Part shown: one piece after another, positions 16,014 to 29,000 of the stretch
Layout: each line of letters opens with the position of its first letter
Numbering within the stretch: position 1 is the stretch's first letter
DNA from: Eriocheir sinensis
Lineage: Eukaryota; Arthropoda; Malacostraca; Decapoda; Varunidae
Direction of reading: 5' to 3'
DNA length: 64,000 nt
NCBI RefSeq assembly: GCF_024679095.1
Contig: NC_066562.1
Coordinates: 10,258,181 to 10,322,180 of the forward strand
Position numbers and translations under genes: made by a program
The notes under the pieces: model-generated
Database searches by the model: none
Seen by the model: the letters and a program-made list of their open reading frames with translations, nothing else
Told to the model about the DNA's origin: nothing

Positions 16014-18631
16014 TCAACCAACCCGTAGCGTCAGTGCGACTCACAAGAAACTGTGTAACTAACCACGCCTCCGACAAGCGAACTGGTACAACTCGTCACG
16101 GCCACATTTCTATCATGTACACAAATGCACGTAGTTTAATACCCAAAAAGGACGAAATTAGGGCGTATATTGCAACAGAGAAACCAGATGTGGTAGCCAT
16201 CACAGAGACTTGGGCCAACTCTACCCATCTAGAATCCGAAATGTCATTCCCTGGGTACGAAAGCTTCCACAAAAGTCGAAAGCACAAGAAAGGAGGAGGA
16301 GTAGTTTGCTACGTAAAAAGTACACTCCCTGCCATAAAAATAGACAAACAGGACGCAGAGAAATACGATTCTGTCTATGTGGAAATAACCGCAAATAACA
16401 AGAAACTAACACTTGCAACCGTATACAGGCCTCCGAAACAACAGGCAGCCGATGACACTGCCCTCTACGAAGAGATCCACTCTCTAACACAAAGCAAGGA
16501 AACAATTATAATTGGGGACTTTAATTGCCCTAACATTGACTGGGGATTGATGACTGGAGATCAAGAGGGTAACAGGCTTTTAGAAATGGTGGAGGATTCG
16601 TTCCTCACTCAAGTTGTAACTCAACCAACAAGAGAAAACAATCTGCTGGATCTGGTATTAGTAAGCGACCCCGGCCTCATTCGCGACTGTACAGTTGGTG
16701 AGAAACTTAATGGGTGCGATCACCACTTAATCCGTTTTAATATCAACATATGTCACAAACTCGTAGATAATCCATCAGTGATACCAGATTACAAAAAAGG
16801 AAATTTCAACTTAGCCCGTGCACTGCTTCCCCCTACGACCTGGGACCAACTTGGCATCACCGACAAAACAATCGACAACGCGTGGAACGTCTTCAAAGAT
16901 AAGCTGTTGCAAGTAGAGAAGGCTACAGTGCCTACGAAATCCAGGCGAATAAATGGGGCCGTAGATCCACCGTGGATGACCAGAGAAATAAAAAGGGCAG
17001 TAAACCTAAAAAAAAGGAATTATAATTTGATGAAAGAGAATGCTACGGCCGAAGCCAGCACACAGTACCACAACAGCCTCTGGGCTTGTCGCAGCCTTAT
17101 TCGGAGTAGCAAACGCAACTATGAAAAGCAAATAGCGCGCGAAATCAAGACTAACTCCAAGAAATTCTTCACGTACATAAGATCGAAAAAGAAAGTAAAA
17201 TCCAATATTGGTCCCCTGACAGACGAGACTGGATCTGTAACTCAGGACAGTAAACAGATGGCCAGAATCCTCAACAGTAACTTCGCATCCGTATTCACAG
17301 TCGAGGACATCGAAACCATTCCCGAGAGCCCTGCCCCGCCGAGTGAGATCACGCCGCTGGAAATTGACTCAATATGCGACCAAAAAGTAAAAAAGTACTT
17401 GGACAAACTCGACACGAACAAGTCAACGGGACCCGACAGTTTGTCCCCGCGGTTATTAAAAGAGCTTAAACAACAAATACTTCAACCACTCACTACCATA
17501 TTCAACCGGTCAGTTCAAATAAACAAGGTCCCGGAAGACTGGAAGATGGCGAACGTAACACCGATTTTCAAAAAAGGAGACAAAAGCGTTGCATTAAACT
17601 ACAGGCCCATAAGTTTGACATCAGTGGCAGGAAAAATACTCGAAAAGATTATTAGAGATAATCTTGTTAAGTTTCTAGAAAACAATAATATAATCTCCGA
17701 CAACCAGCAAAGCTTCAGAAACAAGCGCTCCTGCCTAACGAATTTATTAGACTTCTTCCAAGGTATATATAAGAACTGGGATGCCCACATCCCCAGTGAT
17801 GTTATATACCTGGACTTTCAGAAAGCCTTCGACAAGGTACCGCACGAGCGACTCCTTAAGAAACTGCACTCGGCGGGCATCGGAGCCAATCTGATCGCGT
17901 GGATAAGAGATTGGCTCACCGACAGAAAACAACGAGTACTCATCAACGGACAGCCTTCCGATTGGCTACCAGTCACTAGTGGAGTGCCTCAAGGGTCAGT
18001 GCTGGGACCCATCCTCTTTATCACATATATCAATGACCTAGAATCAGGACTGAAATCCACAATATCGAAATTTGCAGATGACACCAAGGTGGGTGGAGAT
18101 GCCCTCACAAAGACCGACTGCGAAATCATTCAGAAAGACCTCAATCACATTATCGAATGGTCGGAAAAATGGCAAATGTCTTTTAATGTTGACAAATGCA
18201 AAGTCATGCACATTGGGTCCCAAAATAGTAACCACACATACATCATGAATGGGAGACCTCTGCAAGTGATGCAGGAGGAAAAGGATCTTGGAGTCACTAT
18301 CAGCAGTGACCTGAAACACGCGAATCACTGTAAAAAAGCATACAACAAGGCCAACATTATGCTCGGGTTCATAGCGAGGAACTTCGAGTGTAAAACACCA
18401 GACGTGATGCTATCCTTGTATAATTCCATGGTAAGACCGCACCTCGATTATGCAGTGCAGTTCTGTTCTCCCAATTACAGAAAGGACATTGATTTACTGG
18501 AAAGGATTCAACGACGCGCCACAAAAATGATTCCAACATTAAGGGATCAACCGTACGAGGAACGACTCAAGCGACTCAATCTCTTTACATTGGAGAAAGG
18601 ACACCTACGATTCAAGTCTTCAAGTACCTAA
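16010..18631 (+). CDS. CR1-like ORF2: endonuclease and reverse transcriptase
   Basis: The frame overlaps the ORF1 stop by 4 bases (TTGA at 16,010-16,013); the first ATG is at 16,115, within MYTNARSL at the start of the endonuclease. Endonuclease motifs are VAITETW (about 16,194), IGDFNCPNIDW (about 16,511) and CDHHLIRFN (about 16,718). Reverse transcriptase motifs are STGPDSLSP (about 17,424), NYRPISLTS, YLDFQKAFDKV (about 17,806), SGVPQGSVLGPILF (about 17,979) and the catalytic FADD (about 18,071). Target-primed reverse transcription is the known activity of the family. The frame stops at 18,629 because of a shift near 18,607-18,612; about 85 C-terminal codons continue in another frame. No RNase H domain is seen, as is usual for CR1. 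Confidence 0.88.
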   Translation: MINQPVASVRLTRNCVTNHASDKRTGTTRHGHISIMYTNARSLIPKKDEIRAYIATEKPDVVAITETWANSTHLESEMSFPGYESFHKSRKHKKGGGVVCYVKSTLPAIKIDKQDAEKYDSVYVEITANNKKLTLATVYRPPKQQAADDTALYEEIHSLTQSKETIIIGDFNCPNIDWGLMTGDQEGNRLLEMVEDSFLTQVVTQPTRENNLLDLVLVSDPGLIRDCTVGEKLNGCDHHLIRFNINICHKLVDNPSVIPDYKKGNFNLARALLPPTTWDQLGITDKTIDNAWNVFKDKLLQVEKATVPTKSRRINGAVDPPWMTREIKRAVNLKKRNYNLMKENATAEASTQYHNSLWACRSLIRSSKRNYEKQIAREIKTNSKKFFTYIRSKKKVKSNIGPLTDETGSVTQDSKQMARILNSNFASVFTVEDIETIPESPAPPSEITPLEIDSICDQKVKKYLDKLDTNKSTGPDSLSPRLLKELKQQILQPLTTIFNRSVQINKVPEDWKMANVTPIFKKGDKSVALNYRPISLTSVAGKILEKIIRDNLVKFLENNNIISDNQQSFRNKRSCLTNLLDFFQGIYKNWDAHIPSDVIYLDFQKAFDKVPHERLLKKLHSAGIGANLIAWIRDWLTDRKQRVLINGQPSDWLPVTSGVPQGSVLGPILFITYINDLESGLKSTISKFADDTKVGGDALTKTDCEIIQKDLNHIIEWSEKWQMSFNVDKCKVMHIGSQNSNHTYIMNGRPLQVMQEEKDLGVTISSDLKHANHCKKAYNKANIMLGFIARNFECKTPDVMLSLYNSMVRPHLDYAVQFCSPNYRKDIDLLERIQRRATKMIPTLRDQPYEERLKRLNLFTLEKGHLRFKSSST

Positions 18632-18870
18632 AAAAAATCAATAACGTCGATTAATTCAAGTTCTTTGAACTGCAAATCAACTCAAGAACTAGAAATAACG
18701 GTTTACCCATTCAGTCGAGTCGATGTAACACAGACATTGGAAGGAGTTTCTTTTCAAACCGAGTCATCCGCCACTGGAACAATCTTCCCTCAGAAGTAGT
18801 AAATGCGAAAACCATCAACTCCTTCAAATATAGAATCGACCGTCATTTCGCTGCGTCAGGAGTAAACTGA
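18609..18870 (+). pseudogene. displaced C-terminal end of CR1-like ORF2
   Basis: The alternative frame reads IQVFKYLKKINNVD, then a TAA at about 18,652, then continues with SFFSNRVIRHWNNLPSEVV and FKYRIDRHF to a TGA at 18,868-18,870. This is the conserved C-terminal pattern of CR1 ORF2. One frameshift and one nonsense codon therefore separate this end from the main ORF2. Confidence 0.75.
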
Positions 18871-19007
18871 ATAACGAGGGGCTTCCATCTGCTCCTCAAT
18901 ATCGAGGTGCTTTCATCTGCTCACCAAGCCCCAAGTGGCGGTCGAGCAGATTAAATCACCCAAGCGGGCGACCTCGTAATGAGCCAATAGGCTTTCTGTT
19001 GCCTGCA

Positions 19008-19036
19008 TTTCCATGTTTCCATGTTTCCATGTTTCC
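19008..19036 (+). repeat. 3'-terminal (TTTCCATG)n of the CR1-like element
   Basis: About three and a half copies of an 8-bp word close the element. Short 3' tandem repeats instead of poly(A) are characteristic of CR1-type retrotransposons. Confidence 0.85.
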
Positions 19037-19274
19037 ACACCATAACCGTCGAATATGTTTTTTCTTAACTGTCTTTTATCATCGTATCGGCCTCTAAATT
19101 AACTCAAGTTGCGACGGAAGACGAAACACAACGGGCAGTATGAAAATACATAAATGTCTATATAAAATAAAGGCAACTACAAAACAAACATAAAATTACA
19201 TGAAAAAACGGTGCTTCGAAAAAAAAAAAAAAAAACAATAGGAGAGTTAGTATTTGAGTGAAAAAAAAAAAAAG

Positions 19275-19680
<406 letters not shown>

Positions 19681-19739
19681 AACTCTACTCTGGACGATTC
19701 TGGGCATATTCCTCCTACTCATCCCCCTCTGACTCCTTT

Positions 19740-21248
19740 ATGCCTGTTATAAAGATTCTTCAAAATGATGTTTTCTATCCCCTCTCTGGCCTCAATCCTC
19801 AGAAGGCTTATGGACCTGATGGAGTGCCTCCTATTGTCCTTAAAAACTGTGCCTCCGTGCTGTCACCCTGCCTGGTCAAACTCTTTCGCCTCTGCCTGTC
19901 AACATCTACCTTTCCTTCTTGCTGGAAGTATGCCTTCATACAGCCTGTGCCTAAGAAGGGTGACCGCTCCAATCCCTCAAACTACCGCCCTATAGCTTTA
20001 CTTTCTTGTCTATCTAAAGCTTTTGAATCAATCCTTAACCGGAAGATTCAAAAGCACCTTTCCACTTCTGACCTTCTATCTGATCGCCAGTATGGGTTCC
20101 GCAAGGGGCGTTCTACTGGTGATCTCCTAGCCTTCTTAACTGACTCTTGGTCATCCTCTCTTAGCCGTTTCGGTGAAACTTTTGCTATTGCGCTGGACAT
20201 ATCAAAAGCTTTTGATAGGATCTGGCACAAATCTTTGCTTTCTAAACTACCCTCCTACGGTTTCTATCCTTCTCTCTGTACCTTTATCTCCAGTTTCCTT
20301 TCTGACCGTTCTATTTCTGCCGTGGTAGACGGTCACTGTTCTTCCTCTAAATCTATTAACAGTGGTGTCCCACAAGGTTCTGTCCTATCTCCCACTCTTT
20401 TTCTGTTGTTCATTGATGATCTTCTTTCCAAAACGAACTGTCCTATCCATTCCTACGCCGATGATTCAACTCTGCATTACTCAACTTCTTTTAATAGAAG
20501 ACCCACCCTTCAGGAGCTTAACGACTCAAGGCTGGAGGCTGCAGAACGCTTAGCCTCAGACCTTACTATTATTTCCGATTGGGGCAAGAAGAACCTGGTG
20601 TCATTCAACGCCTCAAAAACACAGTTTCTCCACCTATCCACTCGACACAATCTTCCAAACAACTATCCCCTATTCTTTGACAACACCCAGCTATCACCTT
20701 CCTCAACACTAAACATCCTCGGTCTATCCTTAACTCAAAATCTCAACTGGAAACTTCATATCTCATCTCTTACTAAATCAGCTTCCTCGAGGCTGGGCGT
20801 TCTGTACCGTCTCCGCCAGTTCTTCTCCCCTGCACAGTTGCTGTGCATATGCAGGGGCCTTGTCCGCCCTCGTATGGAGTATGCATCTCATGTGTGGGGG
20901 GGCTCCACTCACACAGCTCTTCTGGACAGAGTGGAGGCTAAGGCTCTTCGTCTCATCAGCTCTCCTCCTCATACTGATAGTCTTCTACCTCTTAAATTCC
21001 GCCGCAATGTTGCCTCTCTTTGTATCTTCTATCGTTATTTCCATGCTGACTGCTCATCTGAACTTGCTAACTGCATGCCTCTCCCCTCCCGCGGCCCCGC
21101 TGCACTCGACTTTCTACTCACGCTCATCCCTATACTGTCCAAACCCCTTATGCAAGAGTTAACCAGCATCTTCACTCTTTCATCCCTCACGCTGGTAAAC
21201 TCTGGAACAATCTTCCTTCATCTGTATTTCCTCCTGCCTACGACTTGA
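19740..21248 (+). CDS. non-LTR reverse transcriptase (502 codons, frameshifted at the C-terminus)
   Basis: Reverse transcriptase motifs appear in order: KAYGPDGVPP (about 19,803), VPKKGDRSNPSNYRPIAL, YGFRKGRST, ALDISKAFDRIWH (about 20,187), SGVPQGSVLSPTLF (about 20,361) and the catalytic YADD (about 20,454). Downstream, RMEYASHVWGG and DRVEAKALRLIS are typical of the post-RT region in this family. Near 21,072-21,085 the poly-C stretch is shorter than in the copy at 52,470, so the last 70 codons run out of frame. The protein would copy element RNA at a nicked target; this copy lacks its endonuclease and is inactive. Confidence 0.85.
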   Translation: MPVIKILQNDVFYPLSGLNPQKAYGPDGVPPIVLKNCASVLSPCLVKLFRLCLSTSTFPSCWKYAFIQPVPKKGDRSNPSNYRPIALLSCLSKAFESILNRKIQKHLSTSDLLSDRQYGFRKGRSTGDLLAFLTDSWSSSLSRFGETFAIALDISKAFDRIWHKSLLSKLPSYGFYPSLCTFISSFLSDRSISAVVDGHCSSSKSINSGVPQGSVLSPTLFLLFIDDLLSKTNCPIHSYADDSTLHYSTSFNRRPTLQELNDSRLEAAERLASDLTIISDWGKKNLVSFNASKTQFLHLSTRHNLPNNYPLFFDNTQLSPSSTLNILGLSLTQNLNWKLHISSLTKSASSRLGVLYRLRQFFSPAQLLCICRGLVRPRMEYASHVWGGSTHTALLDRVEAKALRLISSPPHTDSLLPLKFRRNVASLCIFYRYFHADCSSELANCMPLPSRGPAALDFLLTLIPILSKPLMQELTSIFTLSSLTLVNSGTIFLHLYFLLPTT

Positions 21249-21401
21249 ACTCTTTCAAGAGGAGGGTATCAGGACACCTCTCCTCCTGTATTTGATCTTC
21301 CTTTCGGCCACCTCTTTTGTTTTACTTTAGGAGCAGCGAGTAGCGGGCTTTTTTTATTATTGTTTTCTTTTTTTGTTGCCCTTGAGCTGCCTCCTTTATT
21401 G

Positions 21402-22954
<1,553 letters not shown>

Positions 22955-23085
22955 GTCCAAGTATCATTATATATCTAATCATATGTAACCCAACGAGTAA
23001 ATATTTCAAAAAGAAAGATAGGAATCTGGTGAAGTTATGTTAAGAAGAAGATGATGTACATAGATATTAGAAGGAGATATAGTTG

Positions 23086-23345
23086 CTAGGTAAGGGAAAG
23101 AGGAAGAAGTGAAATTGAAGGAGATTTATAGTATGACAGGCAAGTTTTACATTTATTTATGAAAGAGCTGTGTAAATTGAAGTAGAATAGCTGTTGGTTC
23201 GTATGGGCAAGGTTCTGTGTACCTTTCAGAGCAGTTTTCTTGTAAATAGCACGAGAACAAGTATGATTAAACCATGGCTTTTTAGCATGAGGAGTAGAGA
23301 GAACGCAATGGAACCTTCCAGAAGACAATCCTCTGATTAATAATC
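23086..23345 (-). mobile_element. fragment of the Jockey/I-like retrotransposon, minus strand
   Basis: The reverse complement of 23,255-23,325 encodes LSTPHAKKPWFNHTCSRA. This matches FSTPHAKKPWFNHACSRA at about 52,090-52,145 in the same family. The following codons diverge (about 23,100-23,255). No stop-free complete domain remains. Confidence 0.65.
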
Positions 23346-23384
23346 TTACACTCATCAATAAGTCAGTAAGTGCAGAATGTACTC

Positions 23385-24540
23385 AAACAATAAACCAGGT
23401 CAGCATCCAGAGAGTTTGTGTAGATGCAGTGCAGACAACCCTGACACTAAGCCCATTAAAGGTCAAGGAAGGACAAGCATGCTTCAGTTTGCATTCCATC
23501 CCTACATCGTCAGTCAAAGGAAGCCTTGGGTAAAGTAGCCAGGTCAACATCCCATGAACCAGGGTCAGCATCCCACCTGGATGCCAGGGTCAGCTTCAAT
23601 AAGCTCAGGTTCAAATCCCAGACATTCTGATCCAACTAAGGGTTTATTCATCCCAAACAAGCCAGGTCAACATCCCACCCTATTCTGTTTTTTTCATAAA
23701 ATGCCACCCTAATCAATATATGAAAATGCAAGTTAACGGGTCACTTCTAAGCAAGCTCACCCGTTTTCATTAGCCAGGTCAGCATTCCACCCAATGAAGC
23801 TAGGTTGTAACCCCACCAATAAGCCAGGGTCACATCCAAATTTTCAGTCTAGGGTCAGCATCCACCCTAAACAGTAAGCCAGGTCTCATCCCACCCCTAA
23901 ACAATAAACAATAAGCCAGTCAGCATCCTACCTAGAAACAAGTAAGCCAGGGTCAGTATCCCACCTAAACACAAGCTAGGTCCACCTAAACAATAAGCCA
24001 GGGTCAGCATCCTACCTGACAAGTAAGCCAGGGTCAGTATTTCCACCCAAACAATAAGCCAGGGTCAGCATCCCACCCTGACAAGTAAGCCAGGGTCAGC
24101 ATCCACCTTCAATAAGCCAGGGTCAACATCCCATCCTGACACTTAAGCCAGGGTCAGCATTCCACCCTCAACAATCCCACCCTGACAACCTGCCAGGGTT
24201 TGCATTCCATCCCAAACAATAAGCCAGGGTCAACATCCCACCCTGACATGTTTGCCAGGGGTCAGCATCCCACCCTAATCATTAAGCCAGGGTCGGCATC
24301 CTACCCTGACATAAGCTAGGGTCAGCATCCCACCCTAAACAATAAGCCAGGTCAGCATCCCACCCTGACACCTAAGCCATGCCGCCAGTCAGCAGCCCAC
24401 CCTGAGAGGCAAGCCAGGTCAGCCACCCTAAACAATAAGCCAGGGTCAGCATTACCCTAAACAATAAGCCAGGGTCAGCATCCCACCCCTAAACAATAAG
24501 TCAGGTTAACATACCACTTGACAACTTCGCCCAGGTCTGT
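23385..24540 (+). repeat. 31-34-bp degenerate minisatellite
   Basis: The repeated core is AAGCCAGGGTCAGCATCCCA followed by CCCTAAACAAT or CCCTGACAAGT. About 30 units are recognisable. Units before about 23,900 are more divergent than later ones, and two alternating variants (AAACAAT and GACAAGT) are visible. Confidence 0.85.
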
Positions 24541-26040
24541 TTACGTTTCTGCTTTCATTTCTGCTTTTGTCTTCTTTCGCTTCTGCTTATGTATCCGTTT
24601 CTGTTTTCTGCCTTCAATTCTCCTCTGCTTCTCAATCTGCTTCCATTTCTGCTTCTGTTTTGCTTCCGCTTCTTCCTCTGCTGCTCCTTCTGTTTCCTCT
24701 GCTAAACCTTCTTCTGCTCCTCTTTTCTTTTGTACCGTTTTTTATTCTTCCGCTTACAATTCTCCTTCCTTTTATGGTTTCCCTAGTCACTTCCGCTTCC
24801 GCTTTTACTTCCTTCCGCTTCCTGCTTCTACTTCTCCTTTCACTTCCGCTTCACTTTCTCTTCTGCTTCCCTTCTACTTCCGCTATCAGTTCCGCTTCCA
24901 GTAGCAGCGCTTTTCCTTCCACTCTGCTTCCGCTTCCCTCGTTTCATCCTTCCACTCTTCCGGCCTTTAGCTTTCCTTCGCTTCCTGCTCCTTCCGCTTC
25001 CACTTTCGCTTCCACTTCCTTTCACTCCCTCCTCCGCTTCCTTTGCCTCCACTTTCCTTTCACTTTCGCTCCGCTTTCTGCCTCCTTCCACTTTCCTTCC
25101 ACTTTCTCCGCTTTCGCCTCCGCTTCCTTTCCTTCCCTTTCTCCACTTTCTTCTCCACTTTCCTTCCACTTCCCTTTCTTCCACTTTCCTTCCACTTTCC
25201 TTTCCCTTTTGCTTCACTTTCACTTCCTTTCATTTTCCTTCTGCCTCCACTTTCTTCCTCCACTTCACTTTGCTTCCACTTTCTCTTCCCTTCCTCTTCC
25301 TTCACTTTCACTTCCTTTCCTTCCGCTTCGCTTCCACTTTCCTTTCGCTTTCTCCTTCCACTTTCACCTCCCTTCCACTTTCGCTTCCACTTCCTTCCTC
25401 TTTCTTTCCTTTCCTTCCCTTTCCTTCCACTTTCCCTTCCGATCCACTTCCTTTCCTTCCTTTCACTTCCACCTTACTTAAACTTTCGCCTCCACTCCTT
25501 TCCTTCCACTTTCGCCTCCCTTTCCTTCCCTTTCCACTTCCACTTCCCTTTGATTCGATTCCCTTCCGCTTCCTCGCTTCCACTTTTGCTTCCTTTTCCT
25601 TCCACTTTCCTTCCTTCCCTTTCCTTCCCTTTCGCTTCCACTTTGCTTCCCTTTCCTTCCTTCCGCTTCACTTTCCTTCCTTTCCTTCCCTTTTGCTTCC
25701 GCTTTCCTTCCACTTTCCTTCCACTTTCTCTTCCACTTCCTTCCTTTCTCCTTCCACTTCCCTTCCACTTTCTGCTTCCGCTTTTCTTCCACTTTCCTTC
25801 CCTTCCCTTCCCTTTACTTCCTTTTCCTTCCCTTCCCTCCTCGCTTCCTTCCGCTTCCACTTTCCTGCTTTCCTTCGATTCGATTCCACTTTCCTTCCTC
25901 TCTCCCCTAGTTTCCACTTCCGCTTCCACTTTCACTTTCGCTTCCACTTTCAATTCCGCTTTCGCCTCCACTTCCCACTTCCCTTTCCTTCCCTTCCACT
26001 TCCAGTTCTGCTTCCTCTTCCAATTTCCTTCCACTTTCGC
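24540..26040 (+). repeat. polypyrimidine tract (TTCCACTTTCGCTTCC-like)
   Basis: The plus strand is dominated by C and T with isolated A and G. Short words such as TTCCACTTTCC, CTTCCGCTTCC and CCTTCCCTTCC recur without a fixed period. Long frames on both strands are compositional and not genes. Confidence 0.85.
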
Positions 26041-29000
26041 TACTTGCTTCTTCTCGTCTGCTTCTTCTTCCGCCGCTGCTACTTCTTCCGCCGCTGCCTC
26101 TTCTTCCGCCGCTGCAACTTCATCCGTTGCTGCTTATTCCACAGCTGCTTGTTCTTGCTACGCTGCTTCTTCTTCCTTCACTTTGTTCCTTCTTATTCCG
26201 CATCTGCTTCTTCTTCAGTCGCTGCTTTTCTTTCCTTACTTCTTCCGACTTTTCTTCTTCCACTGCTTCTTTCGTCGCTGCTGTTTTTTCTTCCTTCTTC
26301 TCTTCCTTCCGTTTGCTTCTTCTTTCGTCCTGCTTCTTCTTCCATCTTCTTCTTCTTCCGTCCTTTGCTTCTTCTTCCGGCGCTGCTTCTTCTTCGCCGC
26401 TGCTTCTCCTTCCACTGCTGCTTCCTTCTTCCTCCGTAGCTGCTTCTTTTTCCACCAACTTCTTCTTATTCCGCCTGCTTCTTCTTTCTTCTTCGCTGCT
26501 TCTTCTTCCGTGTTCTTCTCCTTCACCAACTGCTTCTTCCGACGCTGTTTCTTCTTCCCCACACATGCTTCTTCTGACGCTGCTTCTTCTTCACAACTTC
26601 TAATTCTCCCGCAGCTGCTTTTCTTCCGCAGCTGCATGTTCTTCCACTGTTGCTTCATCCACCTTCTTCTTCTTTCGACGCTGCTTCTTCTTCTTCAGTC
26701 CTTTCTTCTTCTTCCACCAGCTGCTTTTTTCTTTCGCTGCGCTGCTTCTTCTTCTAGCTTCAATTCTTTCGTCGCTGCTTCTTTTTCATGCTTCTTCTTC
26801 TTCCGTCCTGCTTCTTCTTCCGTCGCTGTCTCTTCTTCCGTCGCTGCTTTTCTTCCGTCGCTGCTTCTTCTTCCGCCGCTTCTCCTTCTACTGCTGCTTC
26901 TTCTTCCCAGCTTCTTGTTCCCAATTATTGTTTTTCTTCCGCTGCTGCTTCTTCTTCAGTGATGCACTTCTTCCAACTTCTTTATTCTTCCGACGCTGCT
27001 TGCTTCTTCTTCCGCTGCTTCTTCTTTTCGACAATGTTTCTTCTTTCCAGCTGCTTCTTCTTCCTGCAGCTGCTTCTTCTTCTTCCGTCACCGCCTCTTC
27101 TTCCGTCCTTCTTCTTTACGCAGCTGCTTCTTCTTCCGTCACTGCTTCTTCCGCAGCTGCTTCTTCTTCCGCATCTGCTTCTTCTTCCGTCGCTGCTTAT
27201 TCTTCCGCAGCTGCTTCTTCTTCCGCAACTACTTCTTCTTCAATCGCTGCTTCTTCTTCCGCAGCTGCTTCTTCTTCCGTCGCTGCTTTTTCTTCCGTCG
27301 CTGTTTGTTCCGTCGCTGTTTCTTCTTCCGTCACTTTGCAGCTGCAGCTTCGCTCTCTCCTGCTTCTTCTTTCTCACGCTTCAGCTTCTTCCGTCGCTAA
27401 AGCTTCTTCCGTCTCTACTTTTTCTTCTGGCCCTGCTGCTTCCGTCGTTGCTTCTTTTTCCGTCGCTCCAGCTTCTTCACTCGCTACTTTTTCTTCCGTG
27501 GCTGCTTCTTCTTCCGTCTCTGCTTCTTCTTCCGTCGCTGTTTCTTCTTCCGTCGCTGCAGCTTCATCTCTCACTGCTTCTTCTTCCGTCGCTAAAGCTT
27601 CTTCCGTCTCTACTTTTTCTTCCGTCGCTGCTTCTTCTTCCGTCACTACTTCTTCCGTCGCTGCTGCTGCTTTCGTCGATACTTCTTCTGTGGCTGCTTC
27701 TTCTTCCGTCACTGCTTCTTCTTCCGTCGCTTCTTCTTCCGTCGCTACTTCTTCCGTGGCTGCTTCTTCTTGCGTCACAGCTTCTTCTTCCGTTGCTGCT
27801 TCTTCTTCAGTCGCTGATTCTTCTTCCATCGCTGTTTCTTCTTCCGTTGCTTCTTCTTCCGTTGCTACTTCTTCTTCCGGGGCTGCTTCTTCTTCTGTTG
27901 CTACTTCTTCCGTCGCTGCTTCTTCTTCCTTCGCTTCTTCTTCCATCGCTTCTTCTTCTTTCGTCGCTACTTCTTCCGTCGCTGTTTCTTCTTCCGTCGC
28001 TTCTTCTTCCATCAATAATTTTTCTTCAGTAACTTTTCATCCTTCATCTAGCTTCTTCTTCCGTCGCTTCTTCTTCCCCTCTTCTCCTGCCTCTTCTTCC
28101 GTCCTTCTTCTTCGTCGCTTCCGTCTTCTGTCGCTACTTCTTCTTCCGTAGCTTCATCTTCCGTCGCTACTTCTTCTTCTTTTGCTGCATCTTCTTCCGT
28201 CGCTTCTACTTGCGTTGCAGCTTCTTCGTTTGTGGCTGCTTCTTCTTCCGTCGCTGCTTCTTCCGTCGCTTCTTCTTCCGCTGCTGTTTCTCATTCCCCA
28301 TCTGCTTCTTCTTCAGTCGCTGCTTTTTCTTTCGCCGCTGCTTCTTCCGGCGCTGCTTCTTCCGGCGCTGCTTCTTCCGCCGCTGCTTCTTCTTCTGGCG
28401 CTGCTTCTTTCGTCGCTGCTTTTTCTTCCGGCGCTGCTTCTTCTTCCGTCGCTGCTTCTTCTTCCGTCGCTGCTTCTTCCATCGCTGCTTCTTCTTCCGT
28501 CGTTGCTTTTTCTTCCGGCGCTTCTTCTTCTTCCACCGCTGCTTCTCCTTCCACTGCTGCTTCTTCTTCCGTCGCTTCTTCTTTTTCCGTCGCAACTTCT
28601 TCTTCCGTGGCTGCTTCTTTTTTCGTCAATGCTACTTCTTCCGTCGCTGTTACTTCTTCCGTTGCTTCTTCTTCCGTTGCTACTTCTTCCGGGGCTGCTT
28701 CTTCTTCCGTCGCTGCTACTTCTTCCGTCGCTGTTACTTCTTCCGTTGCTTCTTCTTCCGTTACTACTTCTTCTTCCGGGGCTTCTTCTTCTTCCGTTCT
28801 GTACTTCCTCAGTCGCTGCTTCTTTTTCCTTCGCTTCTTCTTCCATCGCTACTTTTTCTTCAATGGCTGTTTCTTCTTCCTTCGCTTCTTCTTCCGTCGC
28901 TTCTTCTCCCGTCGCTGCTTCTTCTTCCGTCGCTGCTTCTTCTTCCGTCGCTTCGTCATCCGTCGCCGCTTCTTCCGTCGCTTCTTCTTCCGCCGAACTT

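Larger units (their letters stand above)
13851..19037 (+). mobile_element. CR1-like non-LTR retrotransposon, nearly full length
   Basis: A putative 5' UTR (13,851-14,412) is followed by ORF1 with a zinc-binding N-terminus, Ser/Thr/Pro linker and SGNH esterase. ORF2 follows with an apurinic-type endonuclease and reverse transcriptase, then a short 3' UTR ending in an 8-bp tandem repeat. An esterase in ORF1 and a short-repeat 3' end are features of the CR1 group. The 5' boundary is not certain. Each ORF has a frame disruption, so this copy is probably dead, though the damage is light. Confidence 0.85.
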
